A program made the position numbers and the translations under genes. Of a DNA stretch of 64,000 bases, positions 1 to 10,640 are shown in pieces. Position 1 is the first letter of the stretch, and each line of letters opens with the position of its first letter. This DNA comes from Epiperipatus broadwayi (lineage: Eukaryota; Onychophora; Udeonychophora; Euonychophora; Peripatidae): positions 715,713-779,712 of the forward strand of contig JAQFVV010000282.1 in NCBI GenBank assembly GCA_028023455.1. Reading direction: 5' to 3'. The notes under the pieces were generated by a model, which was not told the DNA's origin, made no database searches, and saw nothing but the letters and a program-made list of their open reading frames with translations.

Positions 1-235
1 ACTTGGGGTTGAGGGGTCCCAAGATTGATTCTGGTGCTTTAAGTTTTAAGCACTCAAATTTCTTATGAATTTCTGAACAATAAATCTATTAGCATTTTTT
101 ATCCTGTGTGATTTGCTGCAGTCGGTAGAGCATCTGACTTCGGATCAGGAAGTTCCAGGATTGATTCTGTACTCCCATGTCTGGCACTCAACTTCTTACG
201 AACTCCTGAGCAATAAAATCACATGCCTTTTATCA
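1..235 (+). repeat. tRNA-derived SINE, family S2 (two partial units)
   Basis: Two tandem related units. The second, from about 112, reads GTCGGTAGAGCATCTGAC near its start, like a tRNA A box and anticodon arm. It continues to CCAGGATTGATTCT, a weak B-box position, and ends in GAGCAATAAAATCA. The first unit shows only the part from the B-box region to the same GAACAATAAA-type tail. Related copies lie near 59404 and, on the minus strand, near 62400. It lacks an acceptor stem, so it is a SINE and not a tRNA gene. Confidence 0.6.
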
Positions 236-237
236 AT

Positions 238-361
238 CATGGAGTTTGTACTTTTTTTCCATATGTCAAAGCATCAGCCAGGAAGCGAACCCGCAACAAC
301 TGTCTGCAAACAACTTCTTGCAAGGCGGCTGCACTGACCTCTTGGCTATTAATGCTTGACA
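238..361 (-). repeat. tRNA-derived SINE, family S1
   Basis: Read on the minus strand it begins TCAAGCATTAATAGCC, carries an A-box-like GCCAAGAGGTCAGTGCAG, a tRNA-like arm GCCGCCTTGCAAG and a good B box (GCGGGTTCGCTTCC). It ends TTTGACATATGG plus an A-run. Five other copies in the window share this plan (14.8, 17.9, 25.5, 40.6 and 49.1 kb). Confidence 0.75.
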
Positions 362-458
362 AGTTTGTACTTTTAATTAATAAAAATTAAAGTATGAAAA
401 ATTTTACATTAAAAGCTATTAAATAAGCATTTATTTTTATAGCGTCTGTATATAATTA

Positions 459-1001
459 TAATTACATTCATATCGGCCTTTCAAGCCAATTGTGCAAACG
501 CTTTGCGAGTGTTAAATAATAAATGAATACCCTCTGACCAATACAAGATATAGAATTTATGCAGGAATAAAAAGAATCCCTCTTATTCCTATGACTCAAA
601 TATTTATATATGAGCAAATCTGAAGTACTGGCACAGAAGGCGTGACGATAGAACGGTCACTTTAAATTACTATATACAATGTCTGAATGAATGATGCTTA
701 TTTATATATATGATTAAGTTTCAGTTGGAATGACGTTTAGTAAATTCTAGAAAATTTCATCGGCATCATTCATTCAGACATTGTATATAGTAATTTAAAG
801 TGACCATTCTATCATCACGCCTTCTGTGCCAGTACTTCAGATTTGCTCATATATAAATATTTGAGTCATAGGAATAAGAGGGATTCTTTTTATTCCTGCA
901 TAAATTCTATATCTTGTATTGGTCAGAGGGTATTCATTTATTATTTAACACTCGCAAAGCATTTGCACAATTGGCTTGAAAGGCCGATATGAATGTAATT
1001 A
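459..1001. repeat. Long inverted repeat (foldback element)
   Basis: Arms of about 238 bp (459-697 and 763-1001) are nearly perfect reverse complements around a spacer of about 65 bp. The outer ends read AATTACATTCATATCGGCC and its complement. No coding capacity is seen. A 13-bp direct repeat TTAAAAGCTATTA occurs near 410 and at about 999. Confidence 0.85.
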
Positions 1002-1639
1002 AAAGCTATTATAAATTTAAATTTTATAATCAGAAAACAATTATTGCTTTTTTTTTAACTTTTCATTGTTTTATTAGAAACTCTCATTCTCTTACAGAAT
1101 TTATTCTCTGCAAATCTATTGTTTTCTTATTCTCAAATTACTGTTTGTTATATTCACATTATAAAATGGATTAAACTGGATCTTAATATTACTAACAGTG
1201 TTTTTTTTGCAATAATGTTTGGGTTTAAAAAGAAGCAAATTAGTTCATTATCATGCTGGCTTGGAAAAAATTACATGTGAGTAGTTGTATAACCTTCACT
1301 ATTACTATTAGGTGGTGTAGGGGAAAGATCAAAAGTGATATTCTGACCATAGACATCTGTTGGTTCAATTTAGGCAGAACTAATCACTTTGACTGCCTAG
1401 AATTGGCTGGATTACCACAATCACTGGTTGTGGCATCCGAGATTTAATTATACAAGGTGTCTTAAGTCTAAAAGCACAAACTGTAGTAAATGTTTTGTAA
1501 CCATTAGTATAGAAGGGAAATATTCAGATTCTAAATCTTTATAGACATCAATTTTAAAATGTTCACCTAAAGGTGAATTTAAACGTGTGAAGATTGTTTC
1601 ATATCATTCACCAATTTATCATTTAGAACAGAATCTTCG
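1002..1639. other. Unassigned AT-rich DNA
   Basis: No supportable gene or repeat was recognised. Short open frames here (for example at 1253-1447) have no recognisable protein content. Confidence 0.4.
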
Positions 1640-2720
1640 AACCAGTTACCAAACCAATTATTAGGATACAGATATGATCCATTTCTTTATGTTAATAGTA
1701 AAGATAGAAGTACATAGATAAACAAAGGTTTAAACTGGATTCCAATGTACTGTACATACCAAACAGTACTTGTGAATTTTCCTGTAAACCAAGATGGCAG
1801 CCCATATTTTTTGATAAATATACAGTTTTGAGGGCCTACAATCACCTGAAGATGTCTTAGTTGTTAAATGGGAAAAAATTAATAAATTGATTGTTAAATT
1901 AAAAAAAAAAGTAATAAATTATGATAAATTTCATTAAAAAATTTTGTTTCAATTTTTTTTTACTTACAATGTGAAAATGATGAGGTGCTCTTAGCATTGT
2001 CATACTTTGGTTCAATTTAGTGAGTTTCTTTTTGTCAGCCTTTTCTTTTCTTGGTAAATTGTCATCATGATCAAAATTTGGGAGTTTCCTGTTACAGAAC
2101 ATGATGCAATGGAGTATTTCCAAAGGTATGGGAATCTATTCTTTGAAAATGTATGTGTCAATGGTCATGATATGAAACTTTACATTTAAACAACCCTGCA
2201 ATGGTGATGCAACATGAATAATGTTTAAACAGAATATGCCTTTATAAATGAACATGGTTTGAGAGCCTAAAATTCTCTTTCTGACTGCACTTAGATTTGC
2301 ATACCACTGATATGAATAAAATGTAAATATTGTATTTTTTTTTATAAAATAAAAAATAAAGTATAAATATTGTAGTTTTTTCACAATGATTATTTTTTAA
2401 ATCAACAATAAAAGATTAATATGTAAATATTAAACAATAAATTTCCTAGCAGTCATTTTTTTTGTAAATATTTTTAATGGGCCTTGAAACTATATTTATC
2501 CATAATACAGACGGCCATCTTGGTTTACGGGAAAACTCACAAGTACCATAAAAATAACTATAAAGAGATCATAGATAGGATTGATGGATAAAATAAGAAA
2601 GTTTGCTACAATAATGTAAAAAAAAAGATGTATAGATTGAAGAAAGTGGATTAAACTTAATGATATCTTCATTCTGCAGTGAATTGATATTTGAAAATGT
2701 CGATTTTGAATGATATAATT
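1640..2720 (+). mobile_element. Decayed RTE-type LINE 3' end, split by a DNA element
   Basis: The pieces 1640-1765 and 2547-2720 together align in order with the better RTE tails at 29.4 and 55.8 kb. TTAAACTGGATTCCAA occurs at about 1731, and the TGGATTAAACTT ... ATCTTCATTCTGCAGTGAATTGAT block follows after 2640. The intervening 1766-2546 is a separate TIR element. The RTE assignment comes from resemblance of the other copies to the C-terminal tail of RTE endonuclease-reverse transcriptases. Confidence 0.6.
1766..2546. mobile_element. Non-autonomous DNA transposon with TIRs
   Basis: The left end GTACTTGTGAATTTTCCTG and the right end CGGGAAAACTCACAAGTAC are inverted repeats. The match continues through AAACCAAGATGGC and, less well, for about 80 bp to GAGGGCCTA / GGGCCTTGA. 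No transposase is seen in the 781 bp. Superfamily is unknown and no clear target-site duplication was found. Confidence 0.6.
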
Positions 2721-3490
2721 TGTATGTGTTCGATATACATGTGTGCATATGTAAAAAAATTGATGCTCAAATAATTGATGGTGATGATGATCATTAAAAA
2801 AAATTATGAATAAATTATTGAGTATGATAAATAATTGTTTTTTTTTCTTTCAAAAAAGAATTCTCACAATTTTGAAAAACAAAATAACAGTTGCTATATA
2901 TATATATAATCTCTTCGAGAAGGCTGGCGATTCTTAATTCAATTTTATCACTTTCATAATTTTCATTTTAAAATCTTTTTTCTTTCTTCCTAGCTATAAA
3001 GTCAATGTTGAAAATAATATCTTTAATAATCATAAGAGGAAAAATTGAGAGTTAAAAGCATTGTAAAAATAAATGCATTTTTTTTTTTACGTTTTCGAAA
3101 TATTTTCTAATTGGATTCTATATGTGAGAGGGAAAAAATTATTAAGTGATGGCTGCTTGAAGAAATCATCAGGACTATTTTGCCACAAGAAATCTGAGCA
3201 CCTTTGCGCGAGAAATCATGCAGAATCTGATCTAGATCAAATGATTTAATATAGTGCAAATCTTGATCTACACTCTAGCAAATTTCAAATATCCATCACT
3301 TAAGATAACCCTTTGCTTGCCAAAAGAAAAATGATTGGGTAAACATTTTTGTTCTATGTTAATATCAATAACATGAATCACATTTAAATTAAATATTATT
3401 CTATTTATCAAATAAAAATAATAATAGATATGTAAATATTATATATATATACATTCTTAATATAATCAATTGTAATAGCTATTAAACTAT
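2721..3490. other. Unassigned AT-rich DNA
   Basis: Low-complexity sequence with short (TA)n runs near 2897 and 3438. I see no gene or repeat-family match. Confidence 0.4.
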
Positions 3491-3496
3491 ATTAAA

Positions 3497-3565
3497 ACAG
3501 GCAAAACTCTCCATACAGTATTGTCACTCAGTGCGAAATGGTGATCATGTAATGTTTATTGGCTA
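3497..3565 (+). repeat. Foldback family F, terminal fragment
   Basis: It contains GGCAAAACTCTCCATACAGT and CACTCAGTGC, then ATGGTGATCATGTAATG. These are the terminal motifs of family F, seen more completely at 13.8, 53.3 and 62.0 kb. It abuts the 3' end of the RTE remnant. Confidence 0.55.
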
Positions 3566-4143
3566 TTGAACTATAAATATGTATCATTTTCAATCATTAT
3601 TCATCAATAACAAGATGGTCTCTCCAACTTTAATCTAGTTTATCTAATCAATATAATCTCTCCAAGTTTAATCTAGTTTTTCTAATCAATAGCTTCTTTT
3701 TTCCACATCAACAAACTTCCTTGTTTCATTCATGGTCATATATATATGTTCTCTTTTTAGTCATTTTAAGACTTCAAAGATGCTTATCCATTCTTATTTA
3801 TTCTACTAACATGAGCAGCCCAATTTTATTTCAATCTCTTAATTCTTGAAATGATTTTGATGATACCTGTTTGATCTCTTGCATAAGCATTTTATTTTCA
3901 ATTTATTCTTGTTACATCAACATGCATCTTTTCAAACTCCACTGACTGGTATGAAGATTATGTTGCTCTTTTATTAAGTATCTATTTCTTCTTTTTAAAC
4001 ATATGGTGATATGTGCTTTTAATACTATGAATTGTATCCAAGTTCATTCTATGATTGATTTTATCGATTATATATTTATCTCTATACATATCATCTGTAG
4101 GTGTTAACTTTTTCTTACTTCATAAATAACAATCATTACTAAA

Positions 4144-4249
4144 TATTACATGATCACCATTTCCTATGCTTACAAAATCTCCACACAGTAGTCCCACCTA
4201 GTGCAAGCCTTAATAATCAGTGGATGCAAGAAGATTTGTGCATAAAATC
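4144..4249 (+). repeat. Foldback family F fragment inside the RTE remnant
   Basis: ATTACATGATCACCATTTCC, ATGCTTAC, CTCCACACAGTAG, then CAGTGGATGCAAGAAG and GTGCATAAAATC match one arm of family F. It interrupts the LINE frame just downstream of the RT domain. Confidence 0.6.
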
Positions 4250-5209
4250 TCTTTCTTACATTTATCTGATAACTCTTGCAACAATTCCTGAAGCTCTGAA
4301 GGATTATTTTCAAAATCAACTACATTATTTGCAAAATCTGTATGAATTTTAAAAATCTCCATGTATTTCTACTTCCTTGGCTTTAAATCTTAATCCGCAA
4401 AATACTTTGTGTGTAACTGCTGCAAATAATTTTGAAGATATAGAATCATCCTGTTGTACAAACTTATTAGTGTTAATATTCTTAGTTTTATAAATATATT
4501 TTAGAATATGGGAATATTCCAAGTCAATATCTTGATAGTCCAAGGCTTTAATCTCTATAGAAGTGTTTATAGAATCAAATGCCTTTACATCAGCTACAAA
4601 TTCAAAGCATAATGGCAACTCATATCCATTGGTCTATTCTACAACTTTTCTCAATACTTGGATGTCATCCATTATGTTAAACCCACTTTTGAATCCAGAT
4701 TGTTTTTTGACTTCTTTGAAAACAAAATTTATTGTAGATGAGTTGTAAATTATCTTGATAAAGATTTGGGGTAGAACTGATAATTTTACATTTTCAGTAC
4801 CATCTTTACCATATTTTTTAAAATATTAATGCTATTATTGTATTTTACCATAACCTAGAATTACTTTTGTATTAATTTTTCTATTTCTTCATCTGTTTCT
4901 TGTAAGATATCAACAATTATTACACTTTTCTTTATTCATAAATTTAATTACTTACCTCTTTTTAAAAATTGCTTGGCAATTTAAAAAGTGCAGTATTTAT
5001 AGTAGTTACTTTCTTTTGTTATTCTTTATTACTATACAATTCTTTATAGAACTCTTTCTTTCACAAATCCCTCTTTTTAATAATAATGTGATGGGTTTTT
5101 TTTCTTTTTATTGAATTTTTTCCCCAAAATCAAAATAGTGTTTTATGTTTTTTTTAAAACTTTTCTTACCAATTCATAGTAATATTTTCCTATATTATTA
5201 TTTACTCTG

Positions 5210-5290
5210 TTTGGAGAGTTTTGTCTTTTATAACAGTTTTGGGCAAGCATAAGAAATGGTGATTATGTGATGTTTAGTGGTTTAACTCTA
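5210..5290 (-). repeat. Foldback family F terminal fragment
   Basis: GGAGAGTTTTGTC, CAAGCATAAGAAATGGTGAT and TATGTGATGTTTAG are the outer end of a family F arm. It sits between the endonuclease and RT parts of the RTE remnant. Confidence 0.55.
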
Positions 5291-6121
5291 GATATTCAGC
5301 TATTCATAATGAATAATTTTTTAATAATTTCACATTCCTTTTCTTCATATATTGTCTTGTCTCAGTAGAAAATTTATTGATAAATGGTTGCTTTTTTGTA
5401 CTATCTATCTTTGAAGCAGTTTGTAATAGTATATAAATTATCTTCTAATTGATTTCATTCAAGTCTGAAACATTTTCAAAGTCTGTTACAATGATTTGCA
5501 TGTTCTAATTTTTACTCACTGAAGTGTTTCTGAAATTTAGGAATATTGATTGTTAATACTAGTTTTTGTCTCTGAAGTTTTCATAAAATATATGTTCCAC
5601 ATGTCGCTAATTGAGATCATTTTCCATGTTGAATCTATGAAGAATATTCAAAATGTGGAATGTGTAGTCTGTGGTAGTCAAAATATAATCCAATTTTGCT
5701 CTACCTTTATTTGGATGCTTCCATGTCTATTTCCTTTTCTCTTGGGAAAAAATAATATATTGTTTTTTATGTTCTATGATAGTAATCATGTATCCTCTCT
5801 CATTTCTATCACGATAGCCAAATTTATCTATAGCATTTTTCTCTTTTAATTATTTTCGAATTTTAGCATTAGTGTCTGCAAAAACAATTTTAAAATATTG
5901 CTTAGTGTGAGCAAAAGAATTTTGTATATCTATTTAAAAATTCTATTTTTCCATTACAATGAGAACTAGTTGAGGCATGTACATGAATTCTGTGCATTTA
6001 TCTTTTGTTTATTTGAATAACTAATCTTTCCATTCTATCTAATATACCATCAATCTGGCAGTACAGTATTCTTTTTCCATTTTCTATTTATAATAGATCA
6101 TATTTAATAACTGAAATACAG

Positions 6122-6640
6122 ACTTATTATATATGTGTATCAATATATGTAATATATAGGGTATATGAGCACAGACTTTCAGACGACCCACCATTTACCA
6201 CTTTATCTTATAACACTGATACACTTGAACACATATATGTCGAAAAGATAAATAATCACCAATATCCGTATTCATGCTAAACCAGCAATCATCAGTTGAT
6301 CCAGATTATCATCTCTACACATATATGCAATAAGTGCTCAGATATGTATTAAGATGGCCAGTCTTTATACTTTAATGGACAGGCTTCAATCCACTCCACA
6401 CTCCAACTCTTCAACCGTCCATCTAATTGAAAATCTGATGATGGAATGCTCAAAGGCCACCCTGAGGCCAAGATTCTTGTCACACCCATGTAGACCTAAA
6501 GTCAATCTGATACCTCATGTACAGGACATAATTCATTTATTACATATACAAGGGATGGGCAGACATCTCTATTATGTAATAACTGAAATAGTCTTATTAT
6601 ATACCTGTGTTAATCGGTCATATTTGTAATTTCAATATTT
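6122..6640 (+). repeat. Interspersed repeat family K, near full-length copy
   Basis: The order of blocks is TATAGGGTATATGAGCACAG, AGATAAATAATCACCAATAT, TCATGCTAAACCAGCAATC, GTTGATCCAGATTATCATCT, TTTAATGGACAGGCTTCAAT and TGATGATGGAATGCTCAAAG, ending near CTGAAATAGTCTTATTATAT. The same order recurs at 24.0, 39.4, 51-52, 54.8, 59.6 and 63.4 kb. In the best copies the minus strand carries a tRNA-like B box (GAGTTCGAATCCC) at the outer end. No protein is encoded; the open frame at 6354-6629 is fortuitous. Confidence 0.8.
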
Positions 6641-6645
6641 GTGCC

Positions 6646-8285
6646 TTTGTAATAAAGTTCATATACACTCTTCACTTTTTTTAACCTCATAAAATCCAAC
6701 AATGTTCTATATAATATAAAACTATTCTTCCAATTTATGATTTTTCTTCACGATCAGCAATTGTAGGTTTCAAACTATGGCAATAAAGCCATTAGTCACA
6801 AGATGTTTTTCAAGTGTTGTTTGTAAGATTTCATGATGGCAGGAATATACACTAAAGAGGGTTTACAGGGGTATGGAACCCTCTGTCACATTTCATAAGT
6901 CATAATCCAGACATAGTAGGGTCATAAAATTGTTACAGTGAATAGCAAAATTATGCTGCTACATAATGAATATGTTGATCATAGATGGCGCTTCAAGCAG
7001 CAGAACCCGCCATCTTTTCACTGATATACACTGTATATGTGTTAACTTATCAAAACTTCACTACCAATTGATTTCAGTGCCAAGGCTCAAATATAATGAA
7101 CTAACTTAAAACCATACTACATATAAAAAAATATCATAATTTGGAATTATACATATATTCATGACAGAAATACAGATTTTCTAGGAATAAAGACTGTAAT
7201 TTAGATTTGTTTGTCAAGATTGTAATTATCAAACTATAAAAAATCTTTTGCACACGTACTCATATTGTCTTCAAAAAAATTCAGCCGATGTTTCAATCAA
7301 GAACTATCAGACAAGTGAGATGAAAGACTATAGTGTGTCTTGATCTTAAACTCAGAGGTAAAAAGTAAATAAAGTTTAATCATGCTGGCTATTGCATGCT
7401 AGTTACTTTATGAATAATCATATAGTAATAACAGCTGCTATAGCAATAACATATAGAGTGGCATTAGGAATTTACTTTAGAATCAATATCTTTTTTCTAT
7501 TAGCAGCAAACTTGTTTCATCAACTATGTGTGTGTGCATGTGTGTGTATAAAATTTTTCAAAAAAGAAAAAAATAAAGAAAAAAAAAAAAACAAACAATT
7601 ATTAAGGAGGTTGTTCTTTTATTATTAGTTATTTTTTTTACCTCCCAGGAGAAAAGAAGAAACCACCCGGGAAAAACTCCAAAGCCAAAAAGGTTTGAAA
7701 CAAAATTTTATTCATCCAGAACAATACTGATCCTACTGATCCATACCTAGATTATTGCTGGAATGAATCATTGATTTCCAGAAATTTGATTACTCAACAT
7801 ATGGTCTTAATAAGTGATACTCATGAACTGATTCTCTGGTTCCAATTACTTTTACCCATTTAGGTGGACTGGTAGTAAAAATAATATTGCTTAAAACCAA
7901 TTTACTTTTGTTTGCTTTAATGATAAGAATGCTTCAACATTTGTGATGCTATCTTTGGATTCAGAGTTTTGATATTATGCTTTAAATATGTCTACTAAGT
8001 TACTTATGATCTATCACTACTTGAGAGCATCCTGAATTCTTTTCAATATATTAGATGATTCCCAATCAGGTATATAAATAAACAGAATGCTGAACAATTA
8101 AGCTGAAAATTGAATGAAGCTGGCTTAACTACTCTTGTTCGATTTTAAAATAATAATTTAATGAATTAACAAATTCTAAAAATAGTAAATAGAAATCATG
8201 TTTTATTTCCAAATCAATACATTTTATCCTCTTATATAGTGGATGCAGCTAATAAGTACATAAGTTATTGCTATATAGTGTGTCT
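6646..8285. other. Unassigned AT-rich DNA
   Basis: It holds a short TG-rich stretch (about 7527-7548) and an A-rich run (7560-7600). No gene or recognised repeat is supportable. Confidence 0.4.
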
Positions 8286-8289
8286 ATAT

Positions 8290-8757
8290 ATAATTGAATA
8301 TTTATAAATACAGTAATTAGACAATTAAAATTTTTATCTACTTAGGAGCACTTTCGATCATCCTAATAATCTTTGTCAACCAACACTTTGAAAGGCTAAC
8401 CTTTCCACAATTCCATGATCTTAACATTTGCTGCCTTCCTGTTAATTAAGTCATGTTTGTATTTGTATATTAAATCATGTTTGTATTTGTATATTTTTTT
8501 AAAAAAAAGAAAAAGAAAGAAGAAAAAATAACAATAAAAGGAAAATAAAGGAAGCTATGCTAATATACAAATACAAACATGACTTAATTAACAGGCAGGC
8601 AGCAAACATTAAAATCACAGAATTGTGGAAAGGTTAGTTTTTCAAAGTGTTTGTTGACAAAGAGTACTAGGATAATCGAAAGCGCTCCTAAGTGGATAAA
8701 ATTTTTAATTATCTAATTACTGTATTTATATTATATTCAATTATATAATTACATATG
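8290..8757. repeat. Long inverted repeat (foldback element)
   Basis: Arms of about 200 bp face each other around an A-rich spacer (8500-8555). Landmarks are TTAATTAAGTCATGTTTG on the left and CAAACATGACTTAATTAA on the right, with ACTTAGGAGC at about 8340 and GCTCCTAAGT at about 8685. Outer matches include TACAGTAATTAGA and TAATTACTGTA. A small duplicated block (CATGTTTGTATTTGTATATT) lies at the inner left arm. No coding capacity. Confidence 0.8.
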
Positions 8758-8944
8758 TTGCTTTGAAGAATTACAGACATCGAATAATATATATATATGG
8801 CTAGAGTTAATACTTTATTTAGTCCCCTTTTAACCACTTCAAGAAATACATACATATTGCAAAAAATCATTTGTATTTTATAGATACACAAATTATAAGA
8901 TATTTACTTAAAATAAAAATAATATGTAAAAAAAAAAAATTTTT

Positions 8945-9295
8945 TTTTAAAAATGCTTTTATGTAAATAGCTGACTAAAAAATAGAAAAATAACAAAGTA
9001 ATCAAAATATCAGCGATCTTAAGAATCTAAACTTTTTATAAAACAATTGGAAATTATAAAAATATTGTCATTTCATAAAAGCATTTGAGGCCTTATTAAT
9101 TTTTATGATTTATACGAGCCTCAAAGCTTTTATGAAATGACAATATCCCTGAAATTTCCAATTGTTTTATAACAAGTTTAGATTCTTAAGATCGCTGATA
9201 TTTTCCAAAAATTCAAATTAACCGAGAAGCAGATTAATTTAATTTTTCTATTTTATAGTCAGCTGTTTACATAAAAGCATTATTTTAAAAAAATA
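8945..9295. repeat. Long inverted repeat (foldback element)
   Basis: The left arm has ATGCTTTTATGTAAATAGCT, ATATCAGCGATCTTAAGAAT and TTGTCATTTCATAAAAGC; the right arm has their complements in reverse order. The right arm carries about 35 extra bases near 9205-9240. The central spacer is about 25 bp. Confidence 0.8.
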
Positions 9296-9300
9296 AAATT

Positions 9301-9610
9301 TACGTATTATTTTTTTTTACTTTTTAGTTATATTTGTATATTATTTTAAAAAATAGTTAATACTACAAAAAAATCTGACAAAAAGTATAATTTAATAATA
9401 AGACATGAAAATAAAAAATGCGCCCGTTAACAAACAAATGTTAAATATCATGATTGTATAAAAATATTTGTGTATTAACCTTTAAATTAATTTAATAAAT
9501 TAAACTAATATTTACACAATTTTATTCTATCAAATGTAATGTTTCAGACTTTTATTTTATTTTAATTAATTTAATTTAGTTAAGATTTTATTTCATTAAC
9601 GCTTAAATAA
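9301..9610. other. Unassigned AT-rich DNA
   Basis: TTTAATT-type low-complexity sequence; nothing recognised. Confidence 0.4.
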
Positions 9611-10491
9611 ATTAATATATATATATGCTCTGCGCACAGTTAATGAAGCTATTAATAAATTGTCAATTTTTTTTTTTTTTTTTTTTTTACTGCCAAGCGC
9701 TTTTGGGACAGTCTACAATCCCATATTCATGGTGAGTTATTCTGTTAATAATTGTAAAACTATGCAAATTTTATGCAAATTTATATGCAGATGTTACGTG
9801 GACCATTTACAAGATAGGGAATAGCAGGCCTCTCTTCTGTTGATTTCCGATGGGTCAGCCACAATGAAGTAAGCTTCCCGAACTTTACGTTTGGTGTTGT
9901 TTGTTTCAGAGCAAACGACACCGGCTGTGGTAGGTAGAAAAGCATGTCCAGAGTTTCTTTCGTGTTCGACAAAAATCGAATTACCTTCATACTTTGTTTT
10001 GGTTTTATTGTAAAGGTATCGGTGTTGAGCTACTCTGGTGGCAATATGGAGAGACCAAAACTAACATTGCCACCAGAGTAGCTCAACCCCGATACCTTTA
10101 CAATAAAACCAAAACAAAGTATGAAGGTAATTCGATTTTTGTCAAACATGAAAGAAACTCTGGATGTGCTTTTCTACCTACCACAGCCAGTGTCGTTTGC
10201 TCTGAAACAAACGACACCAAACGTAAAGTTAGGGAAGCTTACTTCATTGTGGCTGACCCATTGGAAATCAACAGAAGAGAGGCCTGCTATTCCCTATCTC
10301 GTAAATGGTCCATGTAACATCTGCATAAAAATTTGCATAAAATTTGCATAGTTTTACAGTTATTAACAGAATAACTCGCCATGAATATGGGACTGTAGAC
10401 TGTCCCAAAAGCACTTGGCATTAAAAAAAAAAAATTGACAATTTATTAATAGCTTCATTAACTGTCCGCAGAGCACATATATATATTAATT
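9611..10491. mobile_element. 881-bp palindrome: two head-to-head truncated Penelope-like tails
   Basis: Two arms of about 430 bp flank a 19-bp spacer (10046-10064). They are nearly identical reverse complements, from GCTCTGCGCACAGTTAATGA on the left to the complement near 10474. Each arm, read outward from the centre, encodes a fragment with VCSETNDTKRKVREAYFIV followed by EINRREACYSLS. This resembles the C-terminal end of Penelope-type GIY-YIG nucleases, where an (R)KVREA helix precedes an INR-type motif. After the stop each arm has ATGCAAATTTTATGCAAAT-like sequence and a T- or A-run. I infer two 5'-truncated Penelope-like ends joined head to head. The two copies differ at scattered positions, so they are not an assembly mirror. 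The family call is by motif resemblance only. Confidence 0.6.
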
Positions 10492-10551
10492 TAATTTAAT
10501 TTAGTATGAGTTAAATCAATATTGCCAAAATTTTATTCTACAAATGTAATA

Positions 10552-10640
10552 TTTCCATTGGCTCAACTGCTAGGAAGTTTTTTCTTGGAAAGTGTAAGGA
10601 TGTGAGTTCAAGTTCTAAACGGGAATGGATTTTTTTCATT
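10552..10640 (+). repeat. tRNA-like SINE head, family S3
   Basis: TTGGCTCAACTGCTAGGAAG resembles an A box, and GTGAGTTCAAGTTCTAAAC about 35 bp later resembles a B box. The unit ends in a short T-rich stretch and runs directly into the minisatellite. Only one copy was seen. Confidence 0.45.

Larger units (their letters stand above)
3580..6112 (-). pseudogene. Near full-length decayed RTE LINE (endonuclease + reverse transcriptase)
   Basis: Reading the minus strand in shifting frames gives RTE landmarks in the expected order. About 6100-5300 is the apurinic-type endonuclease: an ASTSSHCNGKIE-like segment corresponding to the family's YAPTSSHSDEE, then TWKHPN..RAKLDYI near 5650-5720. About 4750-4250 is the reverse transcriptase: SGFKSGF, FVADVKAFDSI (motif A region), QQDDSISSKLF and LRFA near the motif C position, then ELLQELSDKCKKE. 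About 4140-3585 is the tail (VTRINEIENK, then GRDHL-like). The 3' end at about 3580 is the degenerate TGATAATG-type terminus shared with the 29.4 and 55.8 kb copies. Many stops and frameshifts make it dead. It encoded a self-mobilising LINE protein. Family F fragments lie inside at 4144-4249 and 5210-5290. Confidence 0.8.

Noticed and set aside
5550-5849. 99-codon plus-strand frame
   Set aside because: It is antisense to the RTE endonuclease relic; the minus strand carries the family motifs.
6354-6629. 91-codon frame in a repeat
   Set aside because: It lies wholly in a family K repeat and other copies do not keep the frame.
9611-10491. Assembly artefact creating a mirror-image palindrome
   Set aside because: The arms differ at multiple positions and in T/A-run length, so they are separate diverged copies.
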